Below, in pieces: positions 25,840-34,328 of a stretch of DNA of 64,000 nucleotides. The DNA is taken from NCBI RefSeq assembly GCF_019091135.1, contig NZ_JAGXJW010000006.1:1-64000 (forward strand). The letters are read 5' to 3'. The stretch comes from Cohnella sp. GbtcB17. Its GTDB lineage: Bacteria; Bacillota; Bacilli; Paenibacillales; Paenibacillaceae. Each line of letters opens with the position of its first letter. Position 1 is the stretch's first letter. Under the pieces are notes generated by a model. It ran no database searches. It worked only from the letters and a program-made list of their open reading frames with translations, and was not told the DNA's origin. The position numbers and the translations under genes were made by a program.

Positions 25840-27486
25840 ATGAAGAATGTTCTGAAAGTGCTTACAGCTTCAGTAGCGGCAGCTTCATTGATGACAGCGT
25901 TATTGACCGGGTGCAACGGAAAAGAAGCTTCCCCCGACGCTTCGACGGCGGCAGCGGCCGCGGGGACAACGGCAGCGTCCAAGGGAGCGGAGCCGGCCAA
26001 GGAAGTCGGATTTCCGAAATCGCTTACTTATTGGGTGTCGCTCAACCCGAACGTAGCCGCCACCATGAAAAACTATAATGAGATCGCCGCATACAAGGAA
26101 ATGGAAAAGATCACGGGCACGAAGGTGGATTTCCAGCATCCGCCGGTCGGCCAGGAGCTCGATCAGTTCAACCTGATGCTCGCCTCGGGCAAGCTGCCGG
26201 ACGTGATCGAATTCGGATGGGCCGGCGCCGCCAAAGGACCGGACAGCCTGATTAAGGACAAACAGATCCTCCGGCTCAACGAGCTGATCGAGCAGAACGC
26301 GCCGAATCTGTCCAAAGTGCTGGCGGAAAATCCGGAGTTTCGCAAGCTGGTCACGACGGACGAAGGCAACATCTACGTCATGCCGTTCCTGCTCGGAGAT
26401 CCCATCCTCGCCGTCGTCAACGGTCCGGTGCTGCGCAAGGACTGGCTGGATAAGCTGGGCCTTGCGGTTCCGAAGACGCTGGCGGAGTGGGAGACGGTCC
26501 TCACGGCTTTCCGCGACAAAGACCCGAACGGCAACGGCGAGAAGGACGAGATCCCTTATTTGTTCTCGATCGCGGATATGGACTTCAACCACTTGTTCGT
26601 AGGGGCATGGGGCATCGGCTCCGACTTCTACAACGACAACGGCACGATCAAGTACGGCCCGGTCGAGCCGCAGTTCAAACAATTCCTGGCTACGATGGCC
26701 AAATGGTACAAGGAAGGCCTGATCGATCAGGATTATGCGACGACCGACGGCAAGCTGAAGGACGCCAAGGTCACGAACAACCAGCTCGGCGCGCTGTCCG
26801 CGTATCCCGGCAGCGGCATCTCCCGCTATACCTCTCTTACCCAGGCGAATACGCCAGGCTTCAAGCTCGTCGGCGCGCCTTATCCGGGGCTGCAAGCGGG
26901 CGACAAGGTGATGGGGCAATACACGATGCCGTTCACGGGCATCGGCGCGGCGATCACGACCTCGGCGAAGAATCCGGCGGAGATCGTCAAGTGGCTCGAT
27001 TACAAATACGGCGAGGAAGGCCATATGCTGTTCAACTTCGGCATCGAGGGCGAGAGCTATAAGATGGACAACGGCTATCCGAAATACACGGATCTGATCA
27101 TGAACAATCCGGATAAGCTGCCGGTCACGCAAGCGATGGCCAAATACTTCCTTGCTAGCTTCAACGGTCCAATGGTGCAGGATAAGCGCTACATCGAGCA
27201 GTACTTCACGATGCCGGAGCAGCGCGAGGCGCAGCAGGTCTGGTCGCAGGCGGATCACAGCAAGGAGATGCCGCTGGTCACTCTCACGGCGGACGAGAGC
27301 TCCAAGACGTCCTCGATCATGAACGACGTCAAAACGTACCGGGACGAGATGATCAACAAGTTTATCATGGGCACCGAGCCGATCGATAACTTCGACAAGT
27401 TCGTCGACACGATCAAGGGAATGGGCATCGACGAGGCGATCAAGGTTCGTCAGGCGGCGCTCGACCGTTTCAATAAACGGCAATAA
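25840..27486 (+). CDS. ABC sugar-binding lipoprotein, importer B
   Basis: A 548-residue long-type solute-binding lipoprotein. The lipobox is LLTGC near residue 25, followed by an Ala/Ser/Thr-rich linker. Family features include GTKVDFQHPPVG, ASGKLPDVIEF and the calcium-loop-like DPNGNGEKDEIPY seen in LipO/YtcQ proteins. ATG at 25840 follows GGGAGG. It delivers an unknown oligosaccharide to the two permeases downstream. The 144-base gap before it holds two imperfect copies of ATGAAGA-CGGTTGG, meaning unknown. Confidence 0.9.
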   Translation: MKNVLKVLTASVAAASLMTALLTGCNGKEASPDASTAAAAAGTTAASKGAEPAKEVGFPKSLTYWVSLNPNVAATMKNYNEIAAYKEMEKITGTKVDFQHPPVGQELDQFNLMLASGKLPDVIEFGWAGAAKGPDSLIKDKQILRLNELIEQNAPNLSKVLAENPEFRKLVTTDEGNIYVMPFLLGDPILAVVNGPVLRKDWLDKLGLAVPKTLAEWETVLTAFRDKDPNGNGEKDEIPYLFSIADMDFNHLFVGAWGIGSDFYNDNGTIKYGPVEPQFKQFLATMAKWYKEGLIDQDYATTDGKLKDAKVTNNQLGALSAYPGSGISRYTSLTQANTPGFKLVGAPYPGLQAGDKVMGQYTMPFTGIGAAITTSAKNPAEIVKWLDYKYGEEGHMLFNFGIEGESYKMDNGYPKYTDLIMNNPDKLPVTQAMAKYFLASFNGPMVQDKRYIEQYFTMPEQREAQQVWSQADHSKEMPLVTLTADESSKTSSIMNDVKTYRDEMINKFIMGTEPIDNFDKFVDTIKGMGIDEAIKVRQAALDRFNKRQ

Positions 27487-27595
27487 ATAGCGGCCAAGCG
27501 GAAAATGGGGAGGGGGAAGGTCTGTCCTCTCCCTGCCGTCGGCGGCTAGGAGTGCCGGGCGGGATCGCCACAGGAGACGAAAGGAGGGCATGCGA

Positions 27596-28561
27596 ATGTC
27601 CCTGATGCTTAAGCGGGAATCCGGTACGGCGAAGCCGGCGGCCAAGAAGGAGGGCTGGAAATACGGCACCCTACGCGATCTCCGGATCAACAAATATATT
27701 TACATCATGCTTGTGCCGGTCGTCGCTTATTACGTTCTGTTCTATTATGTGCCCATGTATGGCTTGCAGATCGCATTCAAGGATTATTCCCCCGGCCTGG
27801 GCATGTGGGGGAGCGATTGGGTCGGCTTTCGGTATTTTAACGACTTCTTCAACAGCTACTACTTCTGGCGGCTGCTTCGCAATACGCTGCTGCTCAGCTT
27901 TTACGAGCTGCTGTTCGGCTTTCCCGCCTCGATCATCCTCGCTCTTCTGCTGAATGAGCTTCGCAGCTCCCGGCTGAAGCGATTCGTGCAAACGGTAACG
28001 TACATGCCTCACTTCATCTCGCTGGTCGTCGTCGCCGGGATGCTGGTGGACTTCCTGGCCAGAGACGGCCTCATCAACAACGTGCTGTCGTGGTTCGGCG
28101 CGGAGCCGGTTGCCTTCCTGCGCGAGAGCGGCTGGTTCCGGACGATCTTCATCTCGTCGAACGTCTGGCAGAGCGTAGGCTGGGGCTCCATCATCTATCT
28201 GTCCGCGATGTCCGGCATCGATCCTTCTCTGTACGAAGCCTCGCGCGTCGACGGCGCCAGCCGCTGGAGGCAGACGCTGAGCGTCACGCTGCCGGGGATC
28301 ATGCCGACGGTCGTCATCCTGCTCATCCTCCAGATCGGTCACTTCATGAGCGTAGGCACGGATAAGATCCTGCTCCTGTACAACAGCTCGACCTACGAGA
28401 CGGCCGACGTCATCGGCACCTTCGTGTACCGGAAGGGTATTCTTGAATCCAACTTCAGCTACAGCTCCGCTGTCGGCTTGTTTAACGCGCTCATCAACTT
28501 TACGCTGCTCGTGCTGGCCAACGCTATCAGCCGCCGGACCAGCGAAAACAAGCTTTGGTAA
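27596..28561 (+). CDS. ABC sugar permease, LplB type, importer B
   Basis: A 321-residue permease, six membrane segments after a basic N-terminal tail. It has YYVPMYGLQIAFKDYSPG and the EAA loop YEASRVDGASRWRQTLSVTLPG. ATG at 27596 lies eight bases after AGGAGG; ATG at 27590 is too close to that site. It pairs with the next permease. Confidence 0.92.
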   Translation: MSLMLKRESGTAKPAAKKEGWKYGTLRDLRINKYIYIMLVPVVAYYVLFYYVPMYGLQIAFKDYSPGLGMWGSDWVGFRYFNDFFNSYYFWRLLRNTLLLSFYELLFGFPASIILALLLNELRSSRLKRFVQTVTYMPHFISLVVVAGMLVDFLARDGLINNVLSWFGAEPVAFLRESGWFRTIFISSNVWQSVGWGSIIYLSAMSGIDPSLYEASRVDGASRWRQTLSVTLPGIMPTVVILLILQIGHFMSVGTDKILLLYNSSTYETADVIGTFVYRKGILESNFSYSSAVGLFNALINFTLLVLANAISRRTSENKLW

Positions 28562-28576
28562 GGAGGTGGGGCTCTC

Positions 28577-29452
28577 ATGAAACGCAGCTTTGGAGAACGC
28601 CTTTTCGACGGCTCGAACGTCGTGCTCATGCTCCTGCTTTCCGCGGTTACCCTCTATCCGTTCCTCTACGTCCTGATCGCCTCGATCAGTGATCCCGCAT
28701 GGGTGGTGAAGATGCGCGGCCTCATCTGGTATCCGCACGGCTTTTCGCTGGAGTCGTATAAGCTCGTGTTCGACAATCCCGCGATCTTGACCGGTTACGG
28801 GAACACACTGCTCTACGTCGTCGCCGGCACCGCGTTGAACATTTTCATGACGTCGCTGGGGGCGTACGCGCTCTCGAGACAGAGCGTGAAGTGGAAAAAT
28901 CCGGTCATGTTCATGATCGTGTTCACGATGTTTTTTAACGGCGGCCTGATCCCGACGTACCTGCTCATCAACAACCTCGGCATGCTCGACAGCCGCTGGG
29001 CGCTCATCATCCCGAGCGCGATGAGCGCCTACAACCTGATCATCATGCGGACGGCCTTTCAGAGCGTGCCGGTCAGCCTGGAGGAATCGGCGAAGCTGGA
29101 CGGCGCGAATGATTTTACCGTCTTGTTCCGCATCATATTGCCGTTGTCCATGCCGGTCGTGGCGGTCATGATCCTGTTCTACGGCGTCAGCCATTGGAAC
29201 AGCTGGTTCAATGCGCTGATCTACTTGCGTACCCGGGAGCTGTATCCGCTGCAGCTCATTCTGCGGGAGATCCTCATCACGAACAGCACGGATTCGATGA
29301 TGACAGGCGTCGGCGGCGCAGACAAGATGCCGATCGGAGAGACGATCAAATACGCCGCGATCATCGTGGCGACAGTGCCGATCCTGCTGCTGTACCCGTT
29401 TCTGCAAAAATACTTCGTCAAAGGCGTGATGATCGGAGCGGTGAAGGGGTAG
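28577..29452 (+). CDS. ABC sugar permease, YtcP type, importer B
   Basis: A 291-residue permease, six membrane segments, EAA loop EESAKLDGANDFTVLFRIILPL and the usual C-terminus KYFVKGVMIGAVKG. AAGGAGG precedes ATG 28577, sixteen bases after the first permease. Last gene of the importer B cluster; no ATPase is encoded. Confidence 0.92.
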   Translation: MKRSFGERLFDGSNVVLMLLLSAVTLYPFLYVLIASISDPAWVVKMRGLIWYPHGFSLESYKLVFDNPAILTGYGNTLLYVVAGTALNIFMTSLGAYALSRQSVKWKNPVMFMIVFTMFFNGGLIPTYLLINNLGMLDSRWALIIPSAMSAYNLIIMRTAFQSVPVSLEESAKLDGANDFTVLFRIILPLSMPVVAVMILFYGVSHWNSWFNALIYLRTRELYPLQLILREILITNSTDSMMTGVGGADKMPIGETIKYAAIIVATVPILLLYPFLQKYFVKGVMIGAVKG

Positions 29453-29530
29453 CCGGGAAAGGGCGGGCATACTTTGAAACATCGGTTAATTCCGTGTGCG
29501 CCCATCCCGATCATTCCCTTGGGCAAGCAG

Positions 29531-29575
29531 AAGGCTGTAGTCGCAATTCCTACAGCTTTCTCGTCCCTTTACTCT
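29531..29575 (+). terminator. Likely terminator of importer B operon
   Basis: AAGGCTGTAG and CTACAGCTT form a stem with one bulged G and a loop of about nine bases, followed by a pyrimidine-rich run TCTCGTCCCTTT. It lies between convergent genes. Confidence 0.55.
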
Positions 29576-29589
29576 TCTATTAGCAGGAA

Positions 29590-30000
29590 TCAGACCTTTT
29601 TCTGGGCAAGCAGCGCCAAAAAAATATGCTCCATGATCGCAGGAAGTTCCTGATGGTGGAAGTTGGGGAATCGGGTTCGATTGGTCAACGTGGATTGTGC
29701 TGGAGGATGAATGTGATGCGGCTCAGTGGCCGTCTGGTAACGAGAGTCGCCGTCATGGGACTCGCTGTGGAATTTCAAGATGTCTTGTCCATCTTGGTTG
29801 ACCCAGTTGTAGTAAGAAACCTCAATAAGTCCGCCACTCAATTCCTCCGTGACTAAAAGCCGTGAGCCATCCTTGAAGATGAATGTATGGCGTGTGACTC
29901 GGATGCTTGTTAGTAGCCCGGTCCCGTCCCCATCGCGTGAATCTAGAAGGACAGCGTCAAAGTCCCTCTCGAGTTGACTAATGTTGGAGGGGAAGCGCAT
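29590..30000 (-). CDS. TumE-like (DUF6516) toxin-antitoxin protein
   Basis: A 136-residue protein. It has a beta-rich core IRVTRHTFIFKDGSRLLVTE, then SYYNWVNQDGQDILKFHSES, DGDSRYQTATEPHHIHPP and the C-terminal FPNFHHQELPAIMEHI. The YxxxW, HHIH and FPxFHH features are those I associate with the TumE family of type II-like toxins. ATG at 30000 overlaps the upstream stop as TAATG and has GGGAGGA six bases before it inside the upstream gene. That tight coupling is usual for toxin-antitoxin pairs. Which gene is the toxin has not been shown here. Confidence 0.6.
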   Translation of the reverse strand: MRFPSNISQLERDFDAVLLDSRDGDGTGLLTSIRVTRHTFIFKDGSRLLVTEELSGGLIEVSYYNWVNQDGQDILKFHSESHDGDSRYQTATEPHHIHPPAQSTLTNRTRFPNFHHQELPAIMEHIFLALLAQKKV

Positions 30001-30683
30001 TACCGGTCCTCCCGCTTTTCTATGAATCTTAGCAGGTTAATCCATTGCTCCGCATCTCGCGCTTCGCCGGGCGTAAGGTCCGATTTCTTTGCCAATGTCT
30101 CTTCCCACGTGCCACCGTATTTCTCCTCAAAATAAACGACGGTATTCAAACGATCGGCCAGTTCTTCGGCAGCCGTCATGGGTTTGTTTCTTCCCAAGCG
30201 TGCTTGCTCCAACTCATAGCGCTGTGCAACTTCTGCGACCGTAGAGTTTGCGCCTGTTGGGGCTGTGTACACAGCGTTCTCCGGAATGCGCGCCTGCTTG
30301 AACCGCTCCCCCTTTTCCACGCCTTGGAACCGCCCTTGGTTGATCCAGTTGTTAATCGTGGCTACGCTGACTCCAAAAAAACGGGCTGCTTCTCCTGTCG
30401 TGAACGTCCGAAATGAAACGGGAGCGGAGTCGACGCCGAGCGTGACCATGTAGAGAAGGGCGCGTTGGAGCGCTTGCGGCGTATTGCCCGTCGTCAGTAA
30501 CTGCTCGATGGACTGAAGGACGTCCGTCGTGTCTTTTGTGGACGACCGCTCGATATAATTAGCCAGCGCTTTGACGAGAAGCGCCGCTTTTTCAGAATTC
30601 TCTAATTTTAGATATGGCTTCATGTTTTCCGACAATGCGATGGCTTGAGCAATGGCCATTTCCTTCTCAATCACGTCAAACAT
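30000..30683 (-). CDS. HTH protein, likely TumE partner
   Basis: A 227-residue protein. The N-terminal 85 residues are helical with no clear motif. A central excisionase/MerR-type HTH (TTGEAARFFGVSVATINNWINQG, near 95-120) is followed by a basic KGERFKQARIPENAV stretch. The C-terminal half is helical. ATG at 30683 follows GGAGGTGAGG. It overlaps the TumE-like gene by TAATG and is probably the DNA-binding antitoxin and autoregulator. It is longer than a usual antitoxin. Confidence 0.6.
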   Translation of the reverse strand: MFDVIEKEMAIAQAIALSENMKPYLKLENSEKAALLVKALANYIERSSTKDTTDVLQSIEQLLTTGNTPQALQRALLYMVTLGVDSAPVSFRTFTTGEAARFFGVSVATINNWINQGRFQGVEKGERFKQARIPENAVYTAPTGANSTVAEVAQRYELEQARLGRNKPMTAAEELADRLNTVVYFEEKYGGTWEETLAKKSDLTPGEARDAEQWINLLRFIEKREDR

Positions 30684-31002
30684 ATACACTCACCTCACCT
30701 CCAGTCTAGCAGTTACTTCTTAAAACTTCAATTAAATTAAATTAACCTTTAACGAACAATAATTAAACTTATAACGGTTATTCCTCATTATAGACTACTG
30801 ACAAAAGAGTTATTCCATGAGCTTTCCGAGGTGAGTCGCCTGGCGATGTTTTTACGCTGCCTATAATTTCTCACCCCGACAGTGCAGAACGTTTAAAAGA
30901 AATGGATTGACAAATCGAATCAATAATATTAAATTAATATTATCAAATTGATAATAATAAGCGATCGATCGGGTATACACCGATGAAAGTGGGAAATCTT
31001 TT
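30684..31002. promoter_or_regulatory. AT-rich divergent control region of the island
   Basis: These 319 bases separate the TumE/HTH operon (left) from the NADAR/PARG-like operon (right) and contain no gene. They are the most AT-rich part of the window. For the right operon TTGACA at 30907, a 17-base spacer and TAAATT at 30930 form a plausible sigma-A promoter. For the left operon only a TATAAT-like element is seen. The region also contains the long dyad listed next. Confidence 0.6.
30923..30943. promoter_or_regulatory. 10-bp perfect dyad over the NADAR promoter -10
   Basis: ATAATATTAA and TTAATATTAT flank a single central A. The dyad covers the proposed -10 box of the NADAR operon, so a protein bound here would block transcription. 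The HTH protein encoded to the left is a candidate binder, by position only. Confidence 0.55.
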
Positions 31003-31578
31003 ATGAATCTTAAACTAGAACAATTGCGACGCTCATACAACGCTGGCGAGAAGCTGCAGTTTTTGTTTTTCTGGGGACATACGCCGCCGGCGGACGGAAG
31101 CGTAAATCAGAGCTGTTTGAGCCAATGGTGGATGTCCAGATTCGAAATCGAGGATGTCGTCTACTCGTGCACGGAACAGTATATGATGGCGGAAAAGGCG
31201 CGGCTTTTCGATGATGGTGACTCGCTTTGCAAAATTATGAATGCCTCGCAGCCAAAAGAAATGAAGGCCCTGGGTCGGGCGGTCAAAAATTTTAAAAATG
31301 CGCTTTGGGAGCAGAACTGCTATGAGATTGTGAAGAGAGGCAACTTCGCAAAGTTCTCGCAGGACCGCAAGCTAGGGGCATACCTAAAGTCGACGCAAAA
31401 TCGAATACTGGTAGAAGCAAGTCCGTATGATCGGATATGGGGAATCGGGTTGGAACAGAGCCATCCGGATGCAAAAAATCCTTTAAAATGGCGTGGTTTG
31501 AATTTGCTGGGGTTTGCATTGACTGAGGTTAGGGACGGCTTGTTAGAGGGGGAGAATTCGACGTGGACCGAAAATTAA
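31003..31578 (+). CDS. NADAR family (YbiA/DUF1768) protein
   Basis: A 191-residue NADAR-domain protein. It has FLFFWGHTPP, then the conserved SCTEQYMMAEKA block near residue 60, ALGRAVKNF, a LKSTQNRILVEASPYDRIWGIG run near 130-150 and the closing WRGLNLLGFALTEVR. NADAR proteins act on ADP-ribose-linked substrates; several are reported to remove ADP-ribose from guanine bases and some serve as antitoxins to DNA-modifying DarT enzymes. ATG at 31003 has a weak GGGA site. It overlaps the next gene by 16 bases, so the two are co-translated. Its GC content is visibly lower than the flanks. Confidence 0.85.
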   Translation: MNLKLEQLRRSYNAGEKLQFLFFWGHTPPADGSVNQSCLSQWWMSRFEIEDVVYSCTEQYMMAEKARLFDDGDSLCKIMNASQPKEMKALGRAVKNFKNALWEQNCYEIVKRGNFAKFSQDRKLGAYLKSTQNRILVEASPYDRIWGIGLEQSHPDAKNPLKWRGLNLLGFALTEVRDGLLEGENSTWTEN

Positions 31579-32402
31579 TAGCACAAGATACGCTCAAATA
31601 TATGCAGCAAGGATATTATACGATTAACGGAAATCAAGTGAATATCGCTGAAAAACAGAAATACGCGGAAGATCGTAGCGTACTGACCACGCCGGAGCAA
31701 GCCGAAGCGGAAGTAAAGCATATTCGCGTTCATTCGGAAGGTCCGTTGGCTGATTGTTCGGTAGAGAATGTGGCGACCGTCAAAGCGATTCTGAACTTGG
31801 CTCGGTCGGGAAAAGAGCATGTAGGCGTTCTTAACTTTGCCAGCGCCAAAAATCCGGGAGGCGGATTTTTAAACGGAGCCATGGCACAAGAGGAAAGTCT
31901 GGCTGCGTCAAGCGGTTTATACGGTACGCAACTTCGGCACGAACGATTCTATAAGGCCAATCGCGCATGCGGTTCAATGATGTATACTCACCATGCGATC
32001 TACTCTCCGAACGTCGTTTTTTTTAGAGATGAGAAGTTTAACCTTCTGGCCGAGCCCGTCACGGCTTCGGTGCTGACACTGCCCGCCGTTAATTACGGCC
32101 AGGTCGTATTAAAGGGAGAAGATACCGAGCAGGCGTTGCGCGTCATGAAGGAACGAATGCGAATTGCGTTGGCGCTGTTCGCTAAAAATGGAGACAAGAA
32201 TCTTATTCTGGGGGCATTTGGCTGCGGCGTTTTTAAGAACGATCCAGTAAAAGTCGCAGGCTGGTGGAGAGCGCTTTTGGTTGAAGAACGCTATGGTTCG
32301 CTTTTTGAACATATTACTTTTGCGGTGCTGGACGGTTCGAAGAATCGTGCGTGCATCAAGGCTTTTGAAGACGCATTTGGCAAGGAAAACCATCATAAAT
32401 AG
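31563..32402 (+). CDS. TIGR02452/DUF2263 PARG-like macrodomain protein
   Basis: A 279-residue protein of the microbial PARG-like family. The signature GGG-x7-QEES is present as GGGFLNGAMAQEES near residue 100; in PARG enzymes the two Glu residues cleave ADP-ribose links. It is preceded by VGVLNFASAKNPG and followed by SSGLYGTQL and LGAFGCGVFKNDP, which are macrodomain features. GTG at 31563 has GGGGAG eight bases upstream, inside the NADAR gene. With NADAR it makes a two-enzyme ADP-ribose-removing operon. No ADP-ribosyltransferase is visible nearby, so what is being reversed is open. Confidence 0.85.
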   Translation: MDRKLIAQDTLKYMQQGYYTINGNQVNIAEKQKYAEDRSVLTTPEQAEAEVKHIRVHSEGPLADCSVENVATVKAILNLARSGKEHVGVLNFASAKNPGGGFLNGAMAQEESLAASSGLYGTQLRHERFYKANRACGSMMYTHHAIYSPNVVFFRDEKFNLLAEPVTASVLTLPAVNYGQVVLKGEDTEQALRVMKERMRIALALFAKNGDKNLILGAFGCGVFKNDPVKVAGWWRALLVEERYGSLFEHITFAVLDGSKNRACIKAFEDAFGKENHHK

Positions 32403-32473
32403 ATCAACAAGCTGTGTCGTACGACCTTGTTCAATGGCTCACCAACGAGGAAAACAATAACAAACCTTGAAAG

Positions 32474-32507
32474 AAGGCCAGCCGTCCTGGGGGACGCTGG
32501 CCTTTTG
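32474..32507. terminator. Bidirectional terminator between convergent genes
   Basis: AAGGCCAGC and GCTGGCCTT form the outer stem, GTCC and GGAC extend it. It is followed by TTTTGACG on the plus strand and CTTTC on the minus strand, so it can serve both the PARG-like gene and the VWA lipoprotein gene. Confidence 0.75.
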
Positions 32508-32573
32508 ACGTTTGCGAGGTCTGCCAACTTATGAGGAAAGCCGCCCACCTAAGGAGAGACCCCTCTTTGCCCT

Positions 32574-34103
32574 TTATTTGCTCTGAAGCGCTATGAATTC
32601 TCGCACCAACGCCCCGAACTCCTCCTGCCGCTCGCTGGCGGCGTGCTTCTCCGCCATTGTGAGCACGTTTTGCAGCCGGCTCTCCCCGACGCCTTCGCTG
32701 TCCTTCATGATCTTGGCGAATTCGGCGACGGCGGCGATGAATAGGGTAGCATCGGACAACTCGCCCGAAGGGCCGATCGAGGCGGCAGACTCCCGCGACC
32801 GATTGTTGTCGTCCACGTCCTTGTACCGGACCGTAACCTTTCCCCACGGCTTGGACGAGGACGCGCCGTCCTTCAATTGAAGCTCGTAGAGCGCGGTGAC
32901 GGAATGCCCGGCCCCGATCTCCCCGCCGTCTACTTTGTTGTTGCGGAAATCCTCATCGGCGACCGCGCGATTCTCATAGCCCAGCAGCCGGTAGCCCTTC
33001 ACTTGCGCGGGATCGAAGTCCACCTGAATCTTGGCATCCTTGGCGATCGTCTGCAGCGTCTCCGTTAACTGCTCCTGGAAGATCTTCTTCGCTTCGTCGA
33101 TGTCGTCGATATAGGCGTAAGCGCCGTTGCCTTTGTCGGCGAGCTGCTCCATCAGCACGTCATTATAATTGTCCATGCCGAAGCCGAAGGTGCTAAGGTA
33201 CAGATTCCGCCCGGCGTAGTCTTCGATCGTGCGGAGTATGCCATCGGGACCGGTCTCGCCGATGTTGGCCACGCCGTCGGAGCACAGGACGACGCGGTTG
33301 ATCGCGTTCTCGTCGTCATTGAACCTGCTTGCTATTTTATAGCCCAACAAAAGTCCTGCCTCCGCATTCGTCGAACCCTCAATTTGAAGCTCCTCGATGG
33401 CGGACAGAATCGTATGCTCATCCTCGACAGCAGTCGGCTCCAGCACCGTGCGCGCCGTTGAGCCGTACACGACGATGCCGACCCGGTCGTCAGGCTTCAG
33501 CTGATTGACCAGAAGCGCCAGGCTTCGCTTGACCAATCCGATCCGATTGTCCTGGTTCATAGAGCCGGACACGTCGATTACGAACGTCAGATTCGCTCTT
33601 TTCCGTTCCGCCGATTCGATCTCCTTGCCTTTGATGCCGATTCGCACGAGCTGCGTGCCGGCTTCCCCGAATGGTGAAGAGCCGGCGTCCACATGGATGG
33701 CGAACTTGCCGTCCTTGGGCGGCGCGTCGTTCAGGTCGAAGTAATTAACGAACTCCTCCAGGCGGATCGCTTCCTGCGGCGGCACGTTCCCGTCCTCGAT
33801 ATAGCTTCTCGCCAAGGTGTACGAGCCGGTATCGACATCCATCGCGAACGTCGACAGCCGATCGTCCGCGGTAGACACGTAGGGGTTGGTGCCGTAATCT
33901 TCAAAAAACATATCGTCGGGTGCCGAGGATCTCGGGACTGTTGTGCCGGACTCTACCGCCTTCGAATCTTTCCCGCTTGATGCGGCTTCGGATACCGACT
34001 GGGGCGCGCTGTCGTTCGACGAATCGTTATCGCTGCTCGAGCTGCAGCCTGCGACAATCGCACCAAGCAAAAGCACGAACCCCAAACTCACCCTTCTTCT
34101 CAT
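32574..34103 (-). CDS. YfbK-type von Willebrand factor A lipoprotein
   Basis: About 509 residues. Signal peptide with lipobox IVAGC near residue 20, a Ser/Asp-rich linker, an N-terminal YfbK-type domain (STFAMDVDTGSYTLAR, EEFVNYFDL), a VWA domain with a complete metal site (DVSGSM, Thr-type loop, SDGVAN) at about 170-340, and a C-terminal DUF3520-type part. VWA proteins of this kind sit on the outer face of the membrane and mediate metal-dependent protein contacts; the precise role is unknown. ATG at 34103 is chosen, with GTG at 34112 as alternative. It is a single-gene unit. Confidence 0.85.
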   Translation of the reverse strand: MRRRVSLGFVLLLGAIVAGCSSSSDNDSSNDSAPQSVSEAASSGKDSKAVESGTTVPRSSAPDDMFFEDYGTNPYVSTADDRLSTFAMDVDTGSYTLARSYIEDGNVPPQEAIRLEEFVNYFDLNDAPPKDGKFAIHVDAGSSPFGEAGTQLVRIGIKGKEIESAERKRANLTFVIDVSGSMNQDNRIGLVKRSLALLVNQLKPDDRVGIVVYGSTARTVLEPTAVEDEHTILSAIEELQIEGSTNAEAGLLLGYKIASRFNDDENAINRVVLCSDGVANIGETGPDGILRTIEDYAGRNLYLSTFGFGMDNYNDVLMEQLADKGNGAYAYIDDIDEAKKIFQEQLTETLQTIAKDAKIQVDFDPAQVKGYRLLGYENRAVADEDFRNNKVDGGEIGAGHSVTALYELQLKDGASSSKPWGKVTVRYKDVDDNNRSRESAASIGPSGELSDATLFIAAVAEFAKIMKDSEGVGESRLQNVLTMAEKHAASERQEEFGALVREFIALQSK

Positions 34104-34283
34104 CCTCGACACCCCCGATTAATTGTGCAGCGCTTTCGTTTTATTCCATGCGGTTCCATCGCTTTTTGTTACAGGAATATTACATACCTATTTCTATCGT
34201 GTAACGAAGCGATTGGTAGTTAGACGATCCAAGGCAAGTTAATGTTGCAAGCGTTGTAAAAATTATCCGCATAAAAAGTCAAA

Positions 34284-34308
34284 GTCCCGGCCATCGACTG
34301 GCCGGGAC
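34284..34308 (-). terminator. Terminator of the importer C operon
   Basis: GTCCCGGCC and GGCCGGGAC form a perfect nine-base-pair stem around ATCGACT. On the minus strand it is followed by TTTGACTTTTTATG. It lies 20 bases past the sensor kinase stop. Confidence 0.85.
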
Positions 34309-34328
34309 ATAAATAGCTGATGCCGTCT

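Noticed and set aside
29590..32402. Prophage or integrative element
   Set aside because: The island is AT-richer, but there is no integrase, attachment-site repeat or phage gene at its edges.
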